From the NCBI GenBank assembly GCA_038224615.1, contig JBBRFH010000035.1, positions 1 to 18,049 on the forward strand: a DNA stretch of 18,049 bases, in the 5' to 3' direction. Position 1 is the first letter of the stretch. Every line of letters begins with the position of its first letter. The DNA comes from JBBRFH01 sp038224615 (GTDB taxonomy: Bacteria; Planctomycetota; Phycisphaerae; Tepidisphaerales; Tepidisphaeraceae). Shown here in pieces: positions 6,563 through 12,599 of the stretch. The notes below the pieces were generated by a model. The model saw only the letters and a list, made by a program, of their open reading frames with translations. It did not search any database and was not told where the DNA came from. Position numbers and translations under genes: made by a program.

Positions 6563-6861
6563 TGAATCGCTACATTCTCGCGGAGCGGGCCTTTCTCGAT
6601 CTCCACGACATCCACAGATTTCTTTTGGAACACGATGCCCCAGCGACCGCAGACAGCATGCTGCGCCATCTCCGTGACGGAATCGCCCATCTCGCAGATA
6701 CCCCCTGGCTCGGCCACCGCCGCGAAGACCTTACCGATCAAAACGTCCGTTTTTACCGCGTTTACCGATAGATGGTGATCTACGTTCCCGACACCAACCT
6801 GCTGCGGATCGCGCGCGTGCTTCATGGTGCGCGGGACATCGCTTCGCTGTTGAAGCAATAG
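6562..6861 (+). pseudogene. ParE-like toxin gene interrupted by an in-frame TAG
   Basis: From ATG 6562 the frame reads AERAFLDLHDIHRFL (residues 8-22), DTPWLGHRREDL (47-58) and VRFYRVYR to residue 69, then TAG at 6769-6771. The same frame continues as MVIYVPDTNLLRIARVLHGA and nine more residues to TAG 6859-6861. The second part is the expected C-terminal half of ParE (usual pattern: Y-Y-L-I-V-Y-RP-T---I-RVLHGARDI--LL). Joined, the two parts give about 99 codons, a normal ParE length, so one codon has become a stop; tyrosine (TAC/TAT) is the likeliest original. ATG follows the stop immediately, so a split two-peptide product by reinitiation is conceivable. ParE toxins poison DNA gyrase; here activity is probably lost. 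Confidence 0.8.
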
Positions 6862-6949
6862 AGTTGCACACGGCCGAGGCGCTCCCTCGACAAGCCGCTT
6901 CGGACATTCGAGAATCGCCACGTTGCAGATAATGAGGTCGAATCGCCTT

Positions 6950-7825
6950 ATGCCCATCCTTGCATTCATGAACCAAAAGGGCGGCGTCGGAAAGACGACG
7001 ACCGCCGTCAACGTGGGCGCGGCGCTCGCGCAGGCGGGCAGGCGCGTCTGCATGATCGATCTCGATCCGCAGGCCCACCTCACCATCAACTTCGGTCTCG
7101 AGCCGTCGGCGGAGCGGGCGTCGTTGTACGACGTGCTGGTCAACGAAATGCCGCTGCTCGATGCGGCCCACCCGATCAGTGAGCGCATCTCGGTCGTACC
7201 CTCAGACATCGACCTCGCGGGCGCAGAGATCGAACTCGTGTCGGTGCTGGGACGCGAACTGGTGCTCAGGAAACGGCTCGACGCGTCGAAGCACGCGTTC
7301 GACTATGTGCTGCTGGACTGCCCGCCGTCGCTTGGGCTGCTGACGATCAACGGTCTGGCGGCCGCCGACAGCGTCATCATTCCGATGCAGGCCCACTTCC
7401 TGGCGTTGCAGGGGATGGCGAAGCTGCTCGAGACCGTGCAACTGGTCCACAAGCGCATGAACCCGCGGCTGGGCGTCGGCGGGATCGTGCTGACGATGTT
7501 CGACGGGCAGGCCAAACTATCGCACGAGGTGATCCACGAGCTGGAGGATTTTCTCGGGCAGTCGCACGGCAAGGGGATGCCGTGGAGCAAGGCGCGCGTC
7601 TTCGCGACGCGCATTCGCCGCAACATCAAGCTGGCGGAAAGCCCGAGCTTCGGCAAGCCGATCTTCGACTACGACCCTGCCAGCAACGGCGCGACGGACT
7701 ACCGCAGGCTGACCGGCGAGATCATCGAAGTGTTCGAGGCACCGCCCAGGCTGGAGGCAACGATCGGGCCTGCCGTCGTTGGGCAGGACGCGGGCGCAGT
7801 CACCGAAACCAAGGCGGGCGTATGA
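6950..7825 (+). CDS. ParA/Soj-family ATPase
   Basis: The product is 291 residues and cytoplasmic. NQKGGVGKTTTAVNVGAALA at 8-27 is the deviant Walker A motif, MIDLDPQAHLT at 35-45 the switch region, and YVLLDCPPSLGLLTINGLA the Walker B region. Family members are ATP-dependent dimerising ATPases that position DNA or protein cargo on the nucleoid. No parB gene follows; the next gene is a vanZ homologue overlapping by four bases (ATGA), so this is either an orphan ParA or one whose ParB is elsewhere. ATG 6950 is preferred because MPILAFMNQKGG matches normal ParA N-termini and GAGG lies 12 bases upstream; ATG 6932 is an alternative. The last 35 residues are a low-complexity tail beyond the usual end. 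Confidence 0.92.
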   Translation: MPILAFMNQKGGVGKTTTAVNVGAALAQAGRRVCMIDLDPQAHLTINFGLEPSAERASLYDVLVNEMPLLDAAHPISERISVVPSDIDLAGAEIELVSVLGRELVLRKRLDASKHAFDYVLLDCPPSLGLLTINGLAAADSVIIPMQAHFLALQGMAKLLETVQLVHKRMNPRLGVGGIVLTMFDGQAKLSHEVIHELEDFLGQSHGKGMPWSKARVFATRIRRNIKLAESPSFGKPIFDYDPASNGATDYRRLTGEIIEVFEAPPRLEATIGPAVVGQDAGAVTETKAGV

Positions 7826-8217
7826 ACCTGCGCGCGGTGCTCTGGTTGATGTTCGCCTGTTACGTCGCGGTGCTGCTGACGCTGACGCACCTGCCCCGGC
7901 CACCATCGGTGTTTGAAGGGGTCTCGGACAAGAAGCTGCACGTCGCCGCTTATTTCACGCTCGGCGGGCTTGTCTTCGCGGCGATGGCGCTGACGTTTCC
8001 GAAAGTGCGCGGGCTGGCGTCGCTGACGATTTTCAGCGGCGGATTATTCGGGATCATCGACGAATCCACCCAGCCGCTGTTCGGTCGAACCGCCGACGTA
8101 CACGACTGGGCCGCAGACATGCTCGGGCTGCTGACGGCGGTGTGGCTGCTGGCGCTGATCCGACGCGCTATTGCGCGAGCAGCTTCTGCAAAAACGCCTC
8201 GTGAAGCTGCCAATTAA
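7822..8217 (+). CDS. VanZ-like membrane protein
   Basis: The product is 131 residues with about four hydrophobic segments (around residues 7-22, 42-57, 64-79 and 98-114). SDKKLHVAAYFTLGGL at 35-50 and IIDESTQPLFGRTADVHDWA at 78-97 are the conserved acidic/histidine motifs of the VanZ-like family. VanZ confers low-level teicoplanin resistance in enterococci, but most members are of unknown envelope function, so resistance should not be assumed. The start overlaps the parA stop (ATGA), implying translational coupling. The 3' end overlaps the convergent prepilin-like gene by 50 bases. Confidence 0.85.
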   Translation: MNLRAVLWLMFACYVAVLLTLTHLPRPPSVFEGVSDKKLHVAAYFTLGGLVFAAMALTFPKVRGLASLTIFSGGLFGIIDESTQPLFGRTADVHDWAADMLGLLTAVWLLALIRRAIARAASAKTPREAAN

Positions 8218-8992
8218 GCCAGACGGCGGTCGCGGGATTGGTGCCGTTGTAGTTGCTGATGATCCGAACGGCGTCGTCGCTCTTGTAAGTCTGCACGCTC
8301 CCGTCGAGCCGGCCGACATTCCAGGCGTAGCCGTGGTTGCGCCGCGCGTCGCCGAGGCTCGGCCGGTCCATGGTCAGCACGTCGTAAGGCGCCTTGGGCA
8401 CCTTTCCCGCCTGCGAGAACGGCGTAAGCCCGCTGCCGATGCCGTAGCGGGTGTTGATTTCCGCATCGACGCGCGCCTTGTTCAGCGAGGTGATCGCGTG
8501 CGGGTTGCAGTAATAGTTCGACCGCACCAGATCATTAGCCGCGGCGCCCCACACGCCGTTGGCCTGGACGTAGGAGTCGTAGTTGGCCTGGGCATTGCGG
8601 TGGTCGCGCTCGTAGAAGACGCGCGGATCGCGCGCGTAGCCCTGGGCATGCAGTTCGCCCCAGCCCACCGGGTTGATCTTCACCGACACGATCGCGATGG
8701 GGGAAAGCCGGTCGCTCATGTAGGTCGACAGGAGCGGCTCCCAACCGCTGACCCCGAAGTTTGCCGGCTTGGCCGGCACCGGAATGTGTCCGCGGTGCTC
8801 TGCGGCGAACATAGTCGCGGCGTAGATGAGCTGCCGCTGGTTCGAGGCGCAGTTGGTGATAAGCATCTGCCGGCGCACCCGCGCCAGCGTCGGCAGCAGG
8901 ATCGCGATCAGCAGCGCAATGATGCCGATCACGACGAGCAACTCGACGAGCGTGAAGGCGAAACGCGATTGTTGGCGTTCAGTTCCGATCAT
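8168..8992 (-). CDS. Prepilin-type (type II pseudopilin-like) protein with H-X9-DG motif
   Basis: The product is 274 residues. FTLVELLVVIGIIALLIAIL at 13-32 is a type IV prepilin N-methylation/cleavage segment followed by LPTLARVRRQ. Cleavage would fall before Phe13, with Glu17 at position +5; the residue before the cut is Ala rather than the usual Gly. Near the C-terminus HGYAWNVGRLDG fits the H-X9-DG signature of planctomycete pseudopilin-like proteins. These are numerous in such genomes and probably exposed in the periplasm or at the surface after processing. ATG 8992 gives a normal 12-residue leader; ATGs at 9031 and 9037 give over-long leaders, and none has a well-placed Shine-Dalgarno. 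No secretion machinery is adjacent. Confidence 0.88.
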   Translation of the reverse strand: MIGTERQQSRFAFTLVELLVVIGIIALLIAILLPTLARVRRQMLITNCASNQRQLIYAATMFAAEHRGHIPVPAKPANFGVSGWEPLLSTYMSDRLSPIAIVSVKINPVGWGELHAQGYARDPRVFYERDHRNAQANYDSYVQANGVWGAAANDLVRSNYYCNPHAITSLNKARVDAEINTRYGIGSGLTPFSQAGKVPKAPYDVLTMDRPSLGDARRNHGYAWNVGRLDGSVQTYKSDDAVRIISNYNGTNPATAVWLNWQLHEAFLQKLLAQ

Positions 8993-9103
8993 GTCCCCGA
9001 TCTGCCAGCAGTACAGACGGTGCCGCAGCATGTGCATTACAGCAAAAGACTATTGATTTTATCGGACCAGACGGCGCGCGGGCGACAGGATTTCCGTGGT
9101 TGG

Positions 9104-10552
9104 TTACAGTGCCGCGAGCGCCTGGCTGATGCGGCGCACCTCGTGCAGTGCCATGCCGTTGAGCTTGGGAATCGTGTTGCCGATCGGCGGGATGATCGAC
9201 TGGCTGGCGCCGAGGCGGGAGGCCTCTTTCAGTCGCGCGTCCAAGTGTGGCACCGGGCGGATCTCCCCGCCCAGGCCCAGTTCGCCCAGCGCCAGCGTAC
9301 CCGGCGCGATCGGCCGGTTAATGTGGGCGCTGGCGATCGCCAACGCGACGGCGAGGTCGATTGCCGGCTCGATGACCTTCACGCCGCCGGCGACATTCAC
9401 GAACACGTCGTCGGCGGCGAGGCGCATTTCGCACCGCTTCTCGAGGACCGCGAGAATCATCGACAGTCGGTCCATACTCACGCCGCTCGCCTTGCGCCTT
9501 GCCGCGCCGATGACGCTGCTGGCGGTGAGCGCCTGCACTTCCAGCACCATCACGCGCGAGCCCTGCATCGCGGCCGTCAGCAGCGTGCCGCTGGTCGGTT
9601 GCCCGTGGGCATGGATGAACAGGGCGGCAGGGTCGAGCACTTCCTTCAGCCCGTCTCCGGTCATCTCAAAGACGCCGACTTCGTGCGTGCTGCCGAAGCG
9701 GTTCTTCACGCAGCGGACGAGCCGGTGCGAGTGAAAGCGGTCGCCTTCAAAGTAGACGACCGTATCGACGATATGCTCGATGATCTTCGGCCCTGCGAGC
9801 GTGCCGGCCTTGGTCACATGCCCGACGACGATGATCGCCACGCCGGTCGTCTTGGCGAGGTAGACGAGTTGCATGCAGCAGTCGCGCAACTGCGTTACCG
9901 ACCCCGGCGCCGCCGGCAGGTCGGGCTTGTAGATCATCTGGATCGAGTCGATCACCACGACGTCAGGCTTGTGCTTGTCGATCTGATGCACGATCCGCTC
10001 GAGATTCGTCTCGGCGAGGATGCGGAGGTTTGACGGCTTAAGATTCAGGCGCTCGGCGCGCAGCTTGGTCTGTCGCGCGGACTCCTCGCTGGTGACGTAG
10101 AGAACTGAAGCGGCCTGGGGGCTTGGGGCTTGGGGCTTGGAGGCAGAAGCGACTCTCGATGCCTTGTTTTCACCAAGGCTCAAGGCCCAAGGCCCAAGCC
10201 CGATCTGCCCCGCCACCTGCAACAGCAGCGTCGACTTGCCGATCCCCGGCTCCCCGCCCACGAGCGTGGCAGAGCCGGGTACGATGCCGCCGCCGAGGAT
10301 GCGGTCAAACTCGGCGATTCCGGTGGGGATGCGGGCAATCGCATCGGTGTCGATCTCCGCGAGCGTCAGGGCTTCGGCGCCGTTGATCAAGTCGCCGATC
10401 GAGCGGTCGACCGGCCCGCGATGCTTGTCATCGGTCGGCGCCTTGTACGATTCAAGGCTGTCCCACGTCCCGCAATCCGGGCACTTTCCGAACCACTTGG
10501 CGTGAACGGAGCCGCAGTTGTTGCAGAGGAAATTCGTCTTGGTTTTTGCCAT
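9104..10552 (-). CDS. radA: DNA repair protein RadA, with a 30-residue inserted repeat element
   Basis: RadA is a RecA-like DnaB-type helicase and branch-migration factor acting in recombinational repair. The product is 482 residues. The zinc finger is CNNC (10-13) with CPDC (24-27), Walker A is GEPGIGKST at 100-108, VLYVTSEES follows at 150-158, the RadA-specific KNRFG is at 283-287, and the C-terminal Lon-like domain is present (AIDLAVALAIASA and GELGLGGEIRPV). Residues 118-147 are an insert absent from ordinary RadA, encoded exactly by the palindromic repeat at 10112-10201; removing it leaves about 452 residues, close to the E. coli and Bacillus lengths. ATG 10552 starts MAKTKTNFLCNNCG as in homologues. 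It lies 75 bases after pabA/trpG on the same strand. Confidence 0.97.
   Translation of the reverse strand: MAKTKTNFLCNNCGSVHAKWFGKCPDCGTWDSLESYKAPTDDKHRGPVDRSIGDLINGAEALTLAEIDTDAIARIPTGIAEFDRILGGGIVPGSATLVGGEPGIGKSTLLLQVAGQIGLGPWALSLGENKASRVASASKPQAPSPQAASVLYVTSEESARQTKLRAERLNLKPSNLRILAETNLERIVHQIDKHKPDVVVIDSIQMIYKPDLPAAPGSVTQLRDCCMQLVYLAKTTGVAIIVVGHVTKAGTLAGPKIIEHIVDTVVYFEGDRFHSHRLVRCVKNRFGSTHEVGVFEMTGDGLKEVLDPAALFIHAHGQPTSGTLLTAAMQGSRVMVLEVQALTASSVIGAARRKASGVSMDRLSMILAVLEKRCEMRLAADDVFVNVAGGVKVIEPAIDLAVALAIASAHINRPIAPGTLALGELGLGGEIRPVPHLDARLKEASRLGASQSIIPPIGNTIPKLNGMALHEVRRISQALAAL
10112..10201 (-). mobile_element. 90-bp palindromic heptamer element inserted in-frame in radA (miniature form)
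   Basis: Each end carries four heptamers. Plus-strand left end 10112-10139: GGCCTGG then GGGCTTG three times, followed by GAG. Right end, read on the minus strand from 10201: GGGCTTG, GGCCTTG, GGCCTTG, AGCCTTG, followed by GTG. The two 31-base ends are inverted repeats separated by 28 bases, so the transcript can form a long hairpin. The length is exactly 30 codons and the boundaries coincide with codon boundaries of radA. The insert encodes GLGPWALSLGENK and then KPQAPSPQA at its end. The heptamer ends match those at 13734-14168. No target duplication is evident. Confidence 0.8.
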
Positions 10553-10627
10553 CGTTGCGATCGTCTGGATACAGCCCATGAAGCCGCTGAGCTTGCCCCG
10601 TAGCTTCATAGAGTAACGTTTGGGGCG

Positions 10628-11200
10628 TTACTTCTTCAGGAAATTTGCCAGTAGTCGTTCCCCATTCTGCGTGAGGAAGCTTTCGGGGTGGTATTGCACG
10701 CCTTCGAGAGGCCATGTCTTGTGCCGAACGCCCATGATTTCGTCCTGGCTTGTCCACGCCGTCACGATGAAATCGTTCTCGTTCAGCGTGCCCCGGCGGA
10801 TGATCAGCGAGTGATAGCGGGTGGCGGTGAACGGGCTCGGCATGCCTTCGTAGATGGCGTTGCCGTCGTTGAAGATCTGGTCGGTCTTGCCGTGCATCAA
10901 CCGCTCGGCGCGCTCGACGATCCCGCCGTAGACGTGGCCGATGCACTGGTGGCCGAGGCAGACGCCCAGCACGGGGAGCTTGGGGGCGAAGTGCTTGATG
11001 ACGTCGTTGCTGATGCCCGCTTCGGTCGGCGAGCACGGGCCGGGGGAGACGCAGATGTGCGTGGGCTTCAGGGCCTCAATCTGCTCGAGCGTCACCTTGT
11101 CGTTGCGGAAGACCTCGATGCGCAGTCCCGGCTTCACCTCGCCGAATTTCTGGACAAGGTTGTAGGTGAACGAGTCGTAGTTATCGATCAGAACCAGCAT
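10628..11200 (-). CDS. pabA/trpG: Anthranilate/aminodeoxychorismate synthase glutamine amidotransferase subunit
   Basis: The product is 190 residues, the normal length of a stand-alone class I glutamine amidotransferase subunit. It supplies ammonia from glutamine to the chorismate-using partner (TrpE or PabB) for tryptophan or folate synthesis. LIDNYDSFTYNLVQ at 4-17, VSPGPCSPTEAG at 51-62, GVCLGHQCIG at 79-88 with catalytic Cys81, and GVQYHPESFLT at 167-177 with His171 and Glu173 are all present. No synthase partner lies nearby, so TrpG and PabA cannot be distinguished; many bacteria use one protein for both. No clear Shine-Dalgarno precedes ATG 11200; a heptamer repeat tract lies 20-43 bases upstream. 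A 7-bp inverted repeat (10612-10618 with 10626-10632) overlaps the stop. Confidence 0.95.
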   Translation of the reverse strand: MLVLIDNYDSFTYNLVQKFGEVKPGLRIEVFRNDKVTLEQIEALKPTHICVSPGPCSPTEAGISNDVIKHFAPKLPVLGVCLGHQCIGHVYGGIVERAERLMHGKTDQIFNDGNAIYEGMPSPFTATRYHSLIIRRGTLNENDFIVTAWTSQDEIMGVRHKTWPLEGVQYHPESFLTQNGERLLANFLKK

Positions 11201-11219
11201 GGAATGGATGGAGTATCAA

Positions 11220-11243
11220 GGGGCCAGGGGCCAGGGGCAAGGG
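11220..11243. repeat. GGGGCCA heptamer tandem repeat upstream of pabA/trpG
   Basis: GGGGCCA occurs twice, then GGGGCAA and a partial GGG, giving period seven over 24 bases. It lies between the secreted-protein gene and pabA/trpG, within 20-43 bases of the pabA/trpG start. A CCGGGG/CCCCGG inverted repeat sits just to its right (about 11247-11270). The period equals that of the palindromic element family, but the unit differs. Confidence 0.7.
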
Positions 11244-11272
11244 CTGCCGGGGAGACGCGGTTCCCCCGGGGC

Positions 11273-11881
11273 TTATGAGCGACGCCACTTGCGCCGAACG
11301 GCAAGCCAACCCATCGCGGCGACACCCATGGTGATTAACCCGGTCCCCAGCGCGCCCGGCAAGGGGATCGAGGCGATCGGGGGCAACGCAGGCGTGTAGT
11401 CGCGCAGCTCGGCCACGACCGTGTAGTTCCAGAAGCCGATGTTGCCCGTAGCGGGCCCGCCACGCTTGGTCTCGATGACTTCGCCGGTCGCGCGGATCCA
11501 CTCGTCAAGGTTCTGCTGGACATGGGTCGGCCAGCCGTCGAGGAGTTCGATGCCCAGATCGCCAAAATCGGTGTGTCGGCTGACGTGCCACGACCAGTCG
11601 GGTTGCTCGGGATCGAGCAGATCGCGATTGTGTCCGTCGGCGCCTTTGACGATCTGTGCGAAAACGATCGACGAACCAGCGACTTCGCGGCCACGCGAGA
11701 TCAGGTCCCGGGCGTGGGTGATGTCATCGGGATTTTCGATCGGGACAACAAAAGAATCCCCGTGCAGACGCTGTGCGGGGGGCTCAGCGACGAGAAAATA
11801 CGTGGGCGCAGCATACGAAGCGGATACGCACGCGCATCCCGCCAGCACCGCTGCTACCAAGCCATTTGCTGCTCTTGCCAT
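11273..11881 (-). CDS. Secreted protein with PLPGAL-type C-terminal sorting tail
   Basis: The product is 202 residues. Residues 1-24 form a signal peptide (hydrophobic GLVAAVLAGCACVSASYA, cleavage likely near ASYA-AP). The body, about 28-160, has DDITHARDLISRG and PDWSWHVSRHTDF and a later LDEWIR. From memory it recalls the small BP74-like domain found in secreted bacterial proteins, but this needs a profile search. The C-terminus has SIPLPGALGTGLITMG (171-186), a hydrophobic helix and the basic end RRKWRRS. This tripartite tail resembles VPLPA/PEP-CTERM sorting signals processed by exosortase; no exosortase is in the window. AAGGA lies eight bases before ATG 11881. It stands upstream of pabA/trpG on the same strand with no obvious functional relation. 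Confidence 0.7.
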   Translation of the reverse strand: MARAANGLVAAVLAGCACVSASYAAPTYFLVAEPPAQRLHGDSFVVPIENPDDITHARDLISRGREVAGSSIVFAQIVKGADGHNRDLLDPEQPDWSWHVSRHTDFGDLGIELLDGWPTHVQQNLDEWIRATGEVIETKRGGPATGNIGFWNYTVVAELRDYTPALPPIASIPLPGALGTGLITMGVAAMGWLAVRRKWRRS

Positions 11882-12058
11882 TCTCCCGATCCTTGCGTCA
11901 GGTCGACTCTAGAACATCCGACTCCACCTAACGCCGCCAACCGTTCTACCCGATCGTCGGGAGAAAAAGCAATCCTCCCTTTGAACGGCGAAGCTGAATT
12001 AATTGCCCGGACACACTTCACTTCGCTACCATTCACATCTGAACGAAGGCACACACAT

Positions 12059-12325
12059 ATGGCGGAACATTTGACGCAGGACCAGTTGGCGATCATCCGA
12101 ATCGAAGGCATGCACTGCCACAAGTGCGAAGCGGCCATTCAACGGGCGCTCACGGGTGAGGACGGCGTTAACGAGGTTGAAGTCGATTTCCTCTCCGGGC
12201 AGGCGTCGGTCCTGTTCGACGCAGGAAAGGTACAGATCGCCCGGCTTCTCCAAGTCATCCAAGACACCGGCTATAGCACCAACGGATTCTCCAAGGGTGC
12301 GCAACCTGAAATCGCAGAGGGATAA
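12059..12325 (+). CDS. Heavy-metal-associated domain protein (CopZ-like)
   Basis: The product is 88 residues, a single HMA ferredoxin-like domain. IRIEGMHCHKCEAAIQRAL at 13-31 holds the metal-binding CxxC (Cys20, Cys23), followed by the typical GVNEVEVDFLSGQASVLFD. Such proteins chaperone Cu(I) or related soft metals in the cytoplasm and pass them to P-type ATPases or regulators; no ATPase is adjacent, so the partner is elsewhere. The start at ATG 12059 is supported by GAAGG nine bases upstream. The extra histidine inside the motif (CHKC) may modify metal preference, which is inference. The gene converges on the permease operon, with a hairpin terminator between them. Confidence 0.88.
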   Translation: MAEHLTQDQLAIIRIEGMHCHKCEAAIQRALTGEDGVNEVEVDFLSGQASVLFDAGKVQIARLLQVIQDTGYSTNGFSKGAQPEIAEG

Positions 12326-12336
12326 AGAAGAAAATC

Positions 12337-12364
12337 TGAATTATGAATTATGAATTATGAATTC
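12337..12364. repeat. TGAATTA heptamer tandem repeat
   Basis: TGAATTA is repeated three times perfectly (12337-12357), followed by TGAATTC (12358-12364). It starts 11 bases after the CopZ-like stop and is strongly AT-rich in a GC-rich region. Short tandem heptamers of this kind are known between genes in cyanobacteria and some other genomes. No function is evident. Confidence 0.85.
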
Positions 12365-12400
12365 TGAAAGGGAAATCTTCCTTCAGTCTTCACGCAGCGT

Positions 12401-12436
12401 AAAAAACACTCGCCGGGTTATTCACCCGGCGAGTGT
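12401..12436 (-). terminator. Intrinsic terminator of the minus-strand permease operon
   Basis: ACACTCGCCGGGT (12406-12418) and ACCCGGCGAGTGT (12424-12436) form a perfect 13-bp stem with a five-base loop. Read on the minus strand it is followed by six T (12406-12401). It terminates transcription from the LptG-like gene about 160 bases upstream and may also block read-through from the convergent CopZ-like gene. Between it and that gene's stop (12437-12569) I see no convincing gene. Confidence 0.88.
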
Positions 12437-12569
12437 CGCCAGAAAAGGGAAGCGGAGCGTCTCTCAGGCCGCCCCGATCGCATACCTGTCTACAGGTCCC
12501 ATTCGATCGAGTGCGTCATTGGCCTGATGAACGAGATGTACGATTGGCGCTCGAAGGAAGCAAATGGGG

Positions 12570-12599
12570 AGGATGGGCCCAAGGCCTAAGGCCCATCCT
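12570..12599. repeat. Fragment of the heptamer palindrome at the LptG stop
   Basis: AGGATGGGCC (12570-12579) and GGCCCATCCT (12590-12599) are a perfect 10-bp inverted repeat around CAAGGCCTAA. On the minus strand the core reads GGGCCTTAGGCCTTGGGCC, that is GGCCTTA and GGCCTTG, the same units as at 14138-14168. It begins inside the TAG stop codon of the LptG-like gene (12600-12598). It looks like a short relic of the same repeat family. Confidence 0.65.

Noticed and set aside
6862..6949. parS-like site near parA
   Set aside because: No 16-bp palindrome resembling the canonical parS was found here or elsewhere near the gene by eye.
8171..10033. Plus-strand 620-codon frame opposite the prepilin-like gene and radA
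   Set aside because: It spans two independent well-identified minus-strand genes and their intergenic gap, and has shadow composition.
10112..10201. Reading the radA repeat as a CRISPR or ordinary low-complexity expansion
   Set aside because: There are no spacers, the two arrays are inverted rather than direct, and both arms have the same four-heptamer design as the cassette at 13734-14168.
10612..10632. AGTAACG/CGTTACT inverted repeat at the pabA/trpG stop as a terminator
   Set aside because: No T tract follows on the minus strand and radA begins shortly after; it is more likely chance or a minor mRNA hairpin.
12437..12569. Possible small gene between the terminator and the LptG-like gene
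   Set aside because: Short frames exist on both strands (for example one starting at ATG 12527 on plus), but there is no ribosome binding site, no family signature and no agreement between strands on a coding pattern.
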